From UBA4055 sp964648295 (GTDB taxonomy: Bacteria > UBA4055): a stretch of DNA of 21,756 bases. Positions 14,526 to 19,709 of this stretch are shown here, one piece after another. The stretch lies in NCBI GenBank assembly GCA_964648295.1, contig CAZYNH010000023.1:1-21756 (forward strand), given 5' to 3'. Under the pieces are notes generated by a model that saw nothing but the letters and a program-made list of their open reading frames with translations, was not told the origin of the DNA and did not search any database. Position 1 is the stretch's first letter. Every line of letters begins with the position of its first letter. A program made the translations under genes and the position numbers.

Positions 14526-15364
14526 GGACTTTGGCGAACTGCAAACTTAACCTTCATCTGAGGGTAACGGGAAAGCTGCCCGACGGTTACCACTCTCTTG
14601 AGACAATATTTCAGGAAATCCCCTTCCATGACGAACTGGATATTGATGTTACTGATGACGGATCGGTACAGTTCTCCGCGTCAGGTATGGAGATACCGGA
14701 TGACGGGAAGAATATCTGTGTTAAAGCCGCCGTTCTGCTCAAGGAAAAATACTCGGTCAGTAGAGGGTGCAGGATACATCTTGTGAAAAATGTCCCCATA
14801 GGCGCGGGACTGGGCGGCGGCTCGTCCGACGCGGCGGCGGTCTTAAAAGCCCTCAACGGTCTGTGGGAACTCGGCCTTAAGGATCAGGAACTGGAGCGTA
14901 TCGGGCTTTCCCTTGGCGCCGACGTACCGTTCTTCATCAGAGGCGGATGCGCATGGGCCGAAGGCAAAGGCGAGATACTCACTCCCCTCCCGCCAATATT
15001 GAAGAACGGAACAGTCCTGCTGGTCTATCCGAATATACACATCAGCACCCCCTGGGCCTATAAAAATCTGAATTTAAACTTGACAAAAAACAACGGCGGT
15101 GTTATATTTGCCGACGTCTCAAAACCGGGGTTCGACCTGAGCGGTTCCCGTGCTGGTTTTACGAACGATTTTGAGAGCGCGGTATTCAGAGAATACCCTG
15201 AAATAGGACGGATCAAAGAAATATTGCTCAAAGAAGGAGCGGAATTAACCGCGATGTCAGGCAGCGGCTCGACAGTTTTCGGATTCTTCAATACATCCGG
15301 CAAATTGTATAATTCTCTAAAATTCCTTGACGATAAATACTTTGTAAAAGCCATTAATGTATAG
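14522..15364 (+). CDS. ispE: 4-diphosphocytidyl-2-C-methyl-D-erythritol kinase
   Basis: IspE phosphorylates the 2-hydroxyl of CDP-methylerythritol using ATP, the fourth step of the MEP isoprenoid pathway. The 280 residues fit the GHMP kinase family. The substrate-site strand is ANCKLNLHL with Lys8 at the catalytic-lysine position. The glycine-rich ATP loop is PIGAGLGGGSSDAA (92-104), the catalytic Asp is Asp134 in LGADVPFF, and motif 3 is AMSGSGSTVFGFF. The start overlaps the lolA stop by ATGA. spoVG follows after 11 bases. The ispE-spoVG-rplY-pth order recalls the same region in Bacillus. Confidence 0.95.
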   Translation: MRTLANCKLNLHLRVTGKLPDGYHSLETIFQEIPFHDELDIDVTDDGSVQFSASGMEIPDDGKNICVKAAVLLKEKYSVSRGCRIHLVKNVPIGAGLGGGSSDAAAVLKALNGLWELGLKDQELERIGLSLGADVPFFIRGGCAWAEGKGEILTPLPPILKNGTVLLVYPNIHISTPWAYKNLNLNLTKNNGGVIFADVSKPGFDLSGSRAGFTNDFESAVFREYPEIGRIKEILLKEGAELTAMSGSGSTVFGFFNTSGKLYNSLKFLDDKYFVKAINV

Positions 15365-15375
15365 CGGAGGGCACC

Positions 15376-15675
15376 TTGGAAATAACCGAGATCAGAGTGA
15401 ATCTGAGAGACGAAGAGAAGCTAAAAGCTTTTGTTCATGTTACTTTTGACAACGCTTTCATAATCAGAGGGCTGAAAATAATCAAGGGCAAGGACGGACT
15501 TTTTGTCTGCATGCCCAGCAGGCAGCTTCCTGACGGCACTTACAAAGATATCGCTCATCCTATTGTTGATGATTTCAGGTTAAAACTTGAAAAAGAGATC
15601 CTCGACAAGTACCATGAGGAGCTCGCGAATCAGGTGGAAGGGAAAGTATCAGAAAAAGATGACCACGAAGGTTAG
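15376..15675 (+). CDS. spoVG: SpoVG-family nucleic-acid-binding regulator, TTG start
   Basis: SpoVG is a small nucleic-acid-binding regulator, best known from Bacillus, Staphylococcus and Borrelia. The 99 residues align throughout with the family: EITEIRVNLRDEEKLKAFV, VTFDNAFIIRGLKII, GLFVCMPSRQLPDGTYKDIAHPI and a C-terminal helix EKEILDKYHEEL. The start is TTG, preceded by GCGGAGGGcacc; no in-frame ATG lies near, and TTG places Met-Glu-Ile-Thr exactly at the family's usual beginning. It lies between ispE (11 bases) and the tRNA-Gln pair (15 bases). In a non-sporulating lineage its role would be regulatory and is not known. Confidence 0.93.
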   Translation: MEITEIRVNLRDEEKLKAFVHVTFDNAFIIRGLKIIKGKDGLFVCMPSRQLPDGTYKDIAHPIVDDFRLKLEKEILDKYHEELANQVEGKVSEKDDHEG

Positions 15676-15690
15676 TGTTCTTTAGATCGT

Positions 15691-15762
15691 AGGGGTATCG
15701 CCAAGCGGTAAGGCACCGGGTTCTGGTTCCGGTATCCGGGGGTTCGAATCCCTCTACCCCCA
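15691..15762 (+). tRNA. tRNA-Gln (anticodon CTG)
   Basis: A 72-base cloverleaf: acceptor AGGGGTA/TACCCCC, D arm GCC...GGC, anticodon arm CCGGG-TTCTGGT-TCCGG with anticodon CTG (15723-15725), 5-base variable region TATCC, T arm GGGGG-TTCGAAT-CCCTC and discriminator A. The first pair is a mismatch, A1 with C72. CCA is not encoded. The next bases are a short T-run (cttttttat) before the second tRNA-Gln. It is probably cut from the surrounding operon transcript. Confidence 0.93.
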
Positions 15763-15775
15763 CTTTTTTATCTTC

Positions 15776-15846
15776 AGGGGCATCGCCAAGTGGTAAGGCA
15801 CCGGGTTTTGGTCCCGGCACCGGAGGTTCGAATCCTTCTGCCCCTG
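15776..15846 (+). tRNA. tRNA-Gln (anticodon TTG)
   Basis: A 71-base cloverleaf: acceptor AGGGGCA/TGCCCCT fully paired, D arm GCC...GGC, anticodon arm CCGGG-TTTTGGT-CCCGG with anticodon TTG (15808-15810), 4-base variable region CACC, T arm GGAGG-TTCGAAT-CCTTC, discriminator G. CCA is not encoded (GCAAAA follows). It lies 13 bases after the CTG isoacceptor and is clearly its paralogue. The pair covers both glutamine codons. Confidence 0.95.
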
Positions 15847-15876
15847 CAAAAATTTAATTAGAGAGGACAGATAAAG

Positions 15877-16536
15877 ATGTCAGAGAAATTAACAGCGATC
15901 AAAAAAGAAAAAGACAGCAAAAGAGCTATTACGTCAAAAAGAAAACTCGGCCTCATTCCCGTTAACCTGTACGGTCCCGGGATAGAGAACAGTCACTCAT
16001 ATTACATTAATGAGACCGATCTCAACAGGGCGATAAAATCAGGCAGCAAAATCCATGAAGTAACTTCAGATGTGGGCGATTTCAAGGTCGTTTTCAGAGA
16101 AGTACAGAGACATCCGGTTACGTGGAAGCTTCTGCACATAGATATGCTCAGCCTTTCACCCGGAAAAAAAGTGTCCGTCAAGGTCCCTGTCAGGTATGAA
16201 GGAGTTCCTTTCGGAGTTAAAAATATGGGCGGGGTGCTGATCATAAACTCCAGAGACATAACAATTGAGGCTCTCGCTGAACATATACCCAACGAGATAT
16301 TTATCGATGTGTCTCCTCTTAAGCTGAAAGAAACTGTACACGCCGGCGATGTGGTCAGAGAAAATATCAGAATAGTCTCCCCTGCCGATATGCTTCTCTG
16401 CAGGGTAGGAATAACAAGAGCCGCTGTATCAGCAGCTGAAGGCGACACCGCTGCTCCTGCAGCTGCTCCTGCAGCGGAGGCTAAGCCGGCTGAAGCCGCA
16501 AAAGCCGCTGATGCTAAACCGGCAGCAAAGAAGTAA
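15877..16536 (+). CDS. rplY: 50S ribosomal protein L25 / Ctc-like
   Basis: L25 binds 5S rRNA on the large subunit. The 219 residues are the long TL5/Ctc form: an N-terminal 5S-binding domain (about 1-95, including RKLGLIPVNLYG and VTWKLLHIDMLSL) and a C-terminal beta domain (about 96-185, VSVKVPVRYEGVPFGVKNMGGVL and HIPNEIFIDVS). A low-complexity tail of Ala, Pro, Glu and Lys follows (about 187-219). ATG follows GAGAGGACAGATAAAG. pth lies 27 bases downstream; rplY-pth is a widespread pairing. Confidence 0.94.
   Translation: MSEKLTAIKKEKDSKRAITSKRKLGLIPVNLYGPGIENSHSYYINETDLNRAIKSGSKIHEVTSDVGDFKVVFREVQRHPVTWKLLHIDMLSLSPGKKVSVKVPVRYEGVPFGVKNMGGVLIINSRDITIEALAEHIPNEIFIDVSPLKLKETVHAGDVVRENIRIVSPADMLLCRVGITRAAVSAAEGDTAAPAAAPAAEAKPAEAAKAADAKPAAKK
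16450..16473 (+). repeat. Two tandem 12-base repeats in the rplY tail
   Basis: The 12-mer gctgctcctgca occurs twice in direct succession, encoding Ala-Ala-Pro-Ala units of the low-complexity L25 tail. Such in-frame repeats can change copy number by slippage without breaking the frame. Confidence 0.8.
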
Positions 16537-16563
16537 TAACTGTTAATTTAAAATAGAATTCCT

Positions 16564-17163
16564 GTGCAGATCATAATCGGCCTGGGCAATCCGGGATCAA
16601 AGTACTCAGACACATGGCATAACCTGGGTTTTATTGCCGCCGACAGACTGTCTCAGAAATACGGACTTAGTTTTAAAGCCGGAAAAGGCAAATTTTATTC
16701 AGCTTCCGGCTTTATTAATTCTGTTAAGACCGTAATAGTCAAACCTACAACATACATGAATCTGTCCGGGATAGCTGCCGCGGAGGTACTGAGGTATTAT
16801 GAGGCGGGAACAGCAGACCTGCTTGTAGTGTACGACGATATCAATATTGATCTCGGCACTATTAGGATCAGGAGATCAGGCAGCGCTGGAGGTCACAACG
16901 GAATTAAATCTCTCATTGGTTCGCTTGAGACCGATGAGTTCGCGAGGATAAGGATAGGTTTTAAAACGGAGCAGATCGGCTCTATACTTGCAGCAAAACC
17001 CGAGATCCTGCCGGACCTTGTTCTCTCAAAGATACCGTCTTCAGCAAGAGAGATAATATCATGTTCGGTGGACAGATGCGTCGAAGCTGTAGAATATCTT
17101 CTTGAACACGGAATAGATAAAGCGATGAACCGATTCAATTCCGCAGGTTCAGACCAGGACTGA
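16564..17163 (+). CDS. pth: Peptidyl-tRNA hydrolase, GTG start
   Basis: Pth frees tRNA from peptidyl-tRNA released prematurely from ribosomes. The 199-residue protein has IGLGNPGSKY (Asn9), the catalytic His19 in DTWHNLGF, Asn66 in KPTTYMNLSG, Asp91 in VVYDDINID and the glycine-rich AGGHNGIKSLIGSL, matching the E. coli catalytic set Asn10, His20, Asn68 and Asp93. The start is GTG, putting Met-Gln-Ile-Ile at the normal N-terminus. No clear Shine-Dalgarno sequence precedes it (ttaaaatagaattcct), so expression may be weak or depend on rplY translation. A promoter for rpsF lies 38 bases after the stop. Confidence 0.95.
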   Translation: MQIIIGLGNPGSKYSDTWHNLGFIAADRLSQKYGLSFKAGKGKFYSASGFINSVKTVIVKPTTYMNLSGIAAAEVLRYYEAGTADLLVVYDDINIDLGTIRIRRSGSAGGHNGIKSLIGSLETDEFARIRIGFKTEQIGSILAAKPEILPDLVLSKIPSSAREIISCSVDRCVEAVEYLLEHGIDKAMNRFNSAGSDQD

Positions 17164-17200
17164 TCGTGTAACTTAAGCCGTTTATTTCTTCAGATAATCA

Positions 17201-17229
17201 TTGACATAATAAAAAAAAACGCTTAAATT
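17201..17229 (+). promoter_or_regulatory. Promoter of the rpsF-rpsR-rplI operon
   Basis: TTGACA (17201-17206), 17 bases, then TAAATT (17224-17229). The -10 continues as TAAATTTG, which also fits the TAnnTTTG box known from Bacteroidetes. The predicted start, near 17236, falls just before the S6:S18 leader hairpin. Confidence 0.8.
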
Positions 17230-17241
17230 TGGCGCGTGAAT

Positions 17242-17277
17242 TCTTGCCGGAGGGAACGATTCTTTCCGGCCGCAAGA
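17242..17277 (+). promoter_or_regulatory. S6:S18 ribosomal protein leader RNA motif
   Basis: The rpsF leader folds into a two-part hairpin. P1 pairs 17242-17246 (tcttg) with 17273-17277 (caaga). P2 pairs 17247-17256 (ccggagggaa) with 17260-17269 (ttctttccgg) with two G-U pairs and loop CGA. The only unpaired bases between P1 and P2 are CCG on the 3' side (17270-17272). A CCG bulge in exactly this place is the hallmark of the known rpsF leader that binds the S6:S18 dimer by mimicking its 16S rRNA site. It ends 18 bases before the rpsF ATG, so binding could block initiation. Structure is seen; autoregulation is inferred from the family. Confidence 0.8.
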
Positions 17278-17295
17278 CCAAAAGAAGGAGGTAAA

Positions 17296-17676
17296 ATGAA
17301 AAGATACGAAACCGTTATGATCGTCGATCCAACGATAGATCAGGATAAGATCGACGCGGTCGTTTCCAGGTATGAGGAAATGATCAAGACCGACGGAGAG
17401 ATAATCGCCGTTGATCTCTGGGGAAAGAAAAGGCTGGCCTACCCGATCAACAAAAAACCCACCGGATACTATGTCCTCTACAAGTACAACGCGGGAAACA
17501 AAATACCGCAGAAACTCGTTGACGACATGAATCTCAATTCTTCAGTTATGCGCTATATGACGACAGCTATCGACAAGAGAGCACTCAAACAGGAAGAACT
17601 TGACAGGACCGGAGCCGCGAAAGCAGCCGTTAAAGAAGAATCCGCCGCTCCCGCAGCTGCAGGCGAAGACAACTAA
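17296..17676 (+). CDS. rpsF: 30S ribosomal protein S6
   Basis: S6 binds S18 and 16S rRNA in the platform of the small subunit. The 126-residue protein starts MKRYETVMIVDPTID and contains LWGKKRLAYPINKKPTGYY, both typical. The frame stays open up to a GTG at 17236, but that start would lie inside the leader hairpin. ATG at 17296 has a strong AAGGAGG site and fits the family N-terminus. A C-terminal Ala/Pro/Glu tail (KEESAAPAAAGEDN) resembles the tail of L25 here. rpsR follows after 19 bases with no ssb or priB gene between, unlike Bacillus or E. coli. Confidence 0.96.
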   Translation: MKRYETVMIVDPTIDQDKIDAVVSRYEEMIKTDGEIIAVDLWGKKRLAYPINKKPTGYYVLYKYNAGNKIPQKLVDDMNLNSSVMRYMTTAIDKRALKQEELDRTGAAKAAVKEESAAPAAAGEDN

Positions 17677-17695
17677 ACAACAAGAGGGTTTTAAA

Positions 17696-17923
17696 ATGAT
17701 CAAAGATAAAAAGAAGAGGATATGCAGATTTTGTGAAGAAAATGTCGCATATATTGACTACAAGAACGACAAGCAGCTCACAAAATTCACTACCGAGCAG
17801 GGAAAAGTGATCCCCAGAAGAACTTCAGGCGTATGCGCAAAACACCAGAGAATGCTTACCAACGCGATCAAAAAGGCAAGAATAATAGCGCTGATGCCTT
17901 TCGTTGACAACACAGCAAGATAA
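17696..17923 (+). CDS. rpsR: 30S ribosomal protein S18, zinc-binding form
   Basis: S18 forms a dimer with S6 on the platform. The 75-residue protein has the conserved YIDYKN, GKVIPRRTSGVCAKHQR and AIKKARIIALMPF. It keeps CRFC near the N-terminus and CAKH later, a CxxC...CxxH pattern that suggests a zinc-binding S18; E. coli S18 lacks this set. ATG at 17696 follows GAGGGttttaaa; the frame extends further upstream into rpsF, but this start matches the family length. It lies between rpsF and rplI. Confidence 0.96.
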   Translation: MIKDKKKRICRFCEENVAYIDYKNDKQLTKFTTEQGKVIPRRTSGVCAKHQRMLTNAIKKARIIALMPFVDNTAR

Positions 17924-17940
17924 CAAAGGAGATAATTACA

Positions 17941-18387
17941 ATGCTGATCATATTAAGACAGGATATTGAAAAAGTCGGAAAAGCCGGCGAGATAATCAAG
18001 GTCAAAGACGGTTTTGCAAGAAATTATCTGATCCCAAACAATCTTGCTTTCCCGGCTACGGACGCATACATGAACAGATATAAAGAAGGTACAAAATCAA
18101 AAAGATATAAAGAAGTTCAGGTAAAAAAATCCGAAGAGTTTTTGAAAAAAATGCTCGACGAGAAAACGGTCGTGATAAAAATGAAAGTCGGTGAAGAGAA
18201 CAGGCTTTTCGGATCCGTGACTTCTCAGAACATTGCCGACGAACTGAAAAAATCCGGAATTGAGCTTGACAGGAAAAAGATCCATCTGGAAGAGAACATC
18301 AAGCACCTTGGAGATTACAAGATCCCTTATAAATCACAGTCGGGACTTGATATTCTGATAACTGTAAAAGTTGAACCTGAAGCATAA
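17941..18387 (+). CDS. rplI: 50S ribosomal protein L9
   Basis: L9 is a two-domain protein of the L1 stalk base. The 148 residues start MLIILRQDIEKVGKAGEIIKV and carry the L9 signature VKDGFARNYLIPNNLA. A long connecting helix (about 45-75, Lys/Glu-rich) and a C-terminal rRNA-binding domain (including RLFGSVTSQNIADEL) follow. ATG is preceded by AAAGGAGataatta. It is the last gene of the rpsF operon, with a terminator beginning 16 bases after its stop. Confidence 0.96.
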   Translation: MLIILRQDIEKVGKAGEIIKVKDGFARNYLIPNNLAFPATDAYMNRYKEGTKSKRYKEVQVKKSEEFLKKMLDEKTVVIKMKVGEENRLFGSVTSQNIADELKKSGIELDRKKIHLEENIKHLGDYKIPYKSQSGLDILITVKVEPEA

Positions 18388-18403
18388 TTTTGAGCAGATT
18401 TGT

Positions 18404-18431
18404 AAAAAAGCCGGGAACATCCGGCTTTTTT
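18404..18431 (+). terminator. Intrinsic terminator of the rpsF-rpsR-rplI operon
   Basis: An 11-bp perfect stem, 18404-18414 (aaaaaagccgg) with 18421-18431 (ccggctttttt), has a 6-base loop and ends in a run of T. The A-run on the 5' side means it could also act in reverse, but no minus-strand gene approaches it. Confidence 0.9.
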
Positions 18432-18444
18432 TATATAAATTCAT

Positions 18445-18473
18445 TTGTTTTTAGTACTTTCTTTTGTTACAAT
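18445..18473 (+). promoter_or_regulatory. Promoter of the receiver-kinase-helicase operon
   Basis: TTGTTT (18445-18450) and TACAAT (18468-18473) are separated by exactly 17 bases. The predicted start near 18480 lies about 30 bases before the ATG at 18511, which has AGAGGT upstream. Its position argues against an upstream TTG start for the receiver protein. Confidence 0.65.
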
Positions 18474-18510
18474 TCATGAACAGAACATTTATTCGCAGAG
18501 GTATAATTCT

Positions 18511-19011
18511 ATGACGCATAAGTTCCAGCTGGAAAGCGAACACGAGGACGATAAAAGGGCTTCTGTACTTATAGTTGACGATGAGCCTCTCATTCTTCAG
18601 TCCCTCGAACTTGTGCTTGAAAGATATTTTAATGTGACAAAAGAGACCGACCCTTTAAAAGTCGGTAATATCTTACAGTCCGGCAATATTGATGTTCTCA
18701 TAACGGATGAGATGATGCCCGGTATGAAAGGCTGCGAGCTTGCGGAAAAAGTGCACGACTCGCATCCCAATATATGCAAGATCATCTTAAGCGGCAATTC
18801 CGATAAAAAGGACATAGTCAAAGCAATAAACAGAGGTCATATCTTCTCGTTCCTCTTCAAACCGGTCGATATAACACAGCTGCTTCAGGCAATAAAACAC
18901 GGACTGGAGCATAAAAGGATGAAAGAAGTGATAGAAGGCCACAATAAATTTTTAGAGGAAAAGAAAATAAAAGCCTTCTTGATGAGGTGCTCAGGAAAAG
19001 CAGAAAGATAA
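18511..19011 (+). CDS. Response-regulator receiver protein, probably half of a split receiver-kinase
   Basis: The 166-residue protein is a receiver domain without a DNA-binding domain. Key residues are the acidic pair Asp23-Asp24 in VDDE, phospho-acceptor Asp66 in ITDEMMPG, Ser94 in ILSGNSD and Lys117 in FLFKPVD. A helix follows (about 128-152: HGLEHKRMKEVIEGHNKFLEEKK) that looks like a linker running into a kinase. It then ends abruptly in IKAFLMRCSGKAER. Its TAA overlaps the next gene's ATG by one base (TAATG). The other frame continues the helix, so a single-base frame change is likely (see 18948-19011). I chose ATG at 18511 for its AGAGGT site and the promoter position. Confidence 0.85.
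   Translation: MTHKFQLESEHEDDKRASVLIVDDEPLILQSLELVLERYFNVTKETDPLKVGNILQSGNIDVLITDEMMPGMKGCELAEKVHDSHPNICKIILSGNSDKKDIVKAINRGHIFSFLFKPVDITQLLQAIKHGLEHKRMKEVIEGHNKFLEEKKIKAFLMRCSGKAER
18948..19011 (+). other. Probable frame-change zone between receiver and histidine kinase
   Basis: Both the receiver frame and the kinase frame (one base back) are open here. The kinase frame is open from the codon after TAA at 18945-18947, and the receiver frame ends at 19011. Read in the kinase frame, the zone gives ENKSLLDEVLRKSRKIMDME, a good coiled-coil leading into the kinase. Adding one A to the run at 18964-18967 joins the frames as FLEEKKNKSLLDEVLRKS with no stop, giving a fused protein of 398 residues. 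The cause could be a recent deletion, an assembly error or ribosomal slippage; sequence alone cannot decide. Confidence 0.6.
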
Positions 19012-19706
19012 TGGATATGGAAAAATTCTATGAACTCGGAAAATTCTCCGCTTCGATAGTCCACGACCTCAACAGTCCGCTTCAGACCCTGATCACCGGC
19101 TATCAGCTTTTAGAAGACGAGCTTTCCGCTTCGTCAAAAAGCAATCCGAACTCGGACAATATTATGTCGCTTATTGACAACAGCCTCGAAACGATGGAAA
19201 AAATGGTAAAAAGCATCTCGAACAGGATAAACAATTCAGTCTCGGAAAAGCCGGTTGAATTCAACCTAAACGAACTTATTGAGAAAAATATAAACTCTAT
19301 GAAACTCAAGATCAAAAGTTCCGGACCTGTAGAAATAAGCTTTACTCCCGCAAAAGACCTGCCCAAGATCAAAGGTGTCCCGATGCATTTTGAGCAGATC
19401 CTGACAAACCTTTTAAAGAATGCCTGCGACGCGGTGGAGAACACCCCGGAAAAAAAGATCAGAATAAAGACCCTTTTAAAAGGAGATAAAGTATGTTTTT
19501 ATATAAAGGATACCGGCACGGGAATAAAACCCGAGCACATCGACAGGATATTTGATATAGGCTTTTCAACCAAAGAGCCGGGAAAAGGCACCGGGCTCGG
19601 TCTTGTGATAACCAGGCAGATGATAGGATCTTACAAAGGGAAGATCAAGGTTGAATCGGAATTAGGAAAAGGAACGGCTATTTTAGTCTGCTTCCCGGTG
19701 AACTGA
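19011..19706 (+). CDS. Sensor histidine kinase core (HisKA plus HATPase), no sensor domain
   Basis: From the ATG at 19011 this is 231 residues and begins almost directly at the phospho-acceptor helix: LGKFSASIVHDLNSPLQ with His18. The ATP domain has the N box LLKNACDAVEN (Asn137), G1 box DTGTGI (from Asp167), F box IFDIGFST and G2 box GKGTGLGL (191-198), so it looks catalytically intact. There is no membrane or sensor domain. A GTG at 18987 would add eight residues (MLRKSRKI). The start overlaps the receiver stop by one base, and the upstream reading suggests it was once the C-terminal half of one protein. The helicase gene begins 3 bases after its stop. Confidence 0.85.
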   Translation: MDMEKFYELGKFSASIVHDLNSPLQTLITGYQLLEDELSASSKSNPNSDNIMSLIDNSLETMEKMVKSISNRINNSVSEKPVEFNLNELIEKNINSMKLKIKSSGPVEISFTPAKDLPKIKGVPMHFEQILTNLLKNACDAVENTPEKKIRIKTLLKGDKVCFYIKDTGTGIKPEHIDRIFDIGFSTKEPGKGTGLGLVITRQMIGSYKGKIKVESELGKGTAILVCFPVN

Positions 19707-19709
19707 AAG

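Noticed and set aside
17236..17295. GTG start that would extend S6 by 20 residues
   Set aside because: It falls within the S6:S18 leader hairpin. ATG at 17296 has AAGGAGG and matches the family N-terminus.
17600..17695. Upstream start for S18 within rpsF
   Set aside because: It would give an unusual 32-residue extension; ATG at 17696 has its own GAGGG site and the normal S18 length.
18445..18510. TTG start extending the receiver protein by 22 residues
   Set aside because: The segment contains the TTGTTT-17-TACAAT promoter and has no ribosome site; ATG at 18511 has AGAGGT.
18955..18975. Programmed -1 frameshift signal between receiver and kinase
   Set aside because: The A-rich stretch is suggestive, but no X-XXY-YYZ heptamer is in the receiver phase and I see no clear downstream stem-loop. 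I treat it as a split or error rather than a programmed site.
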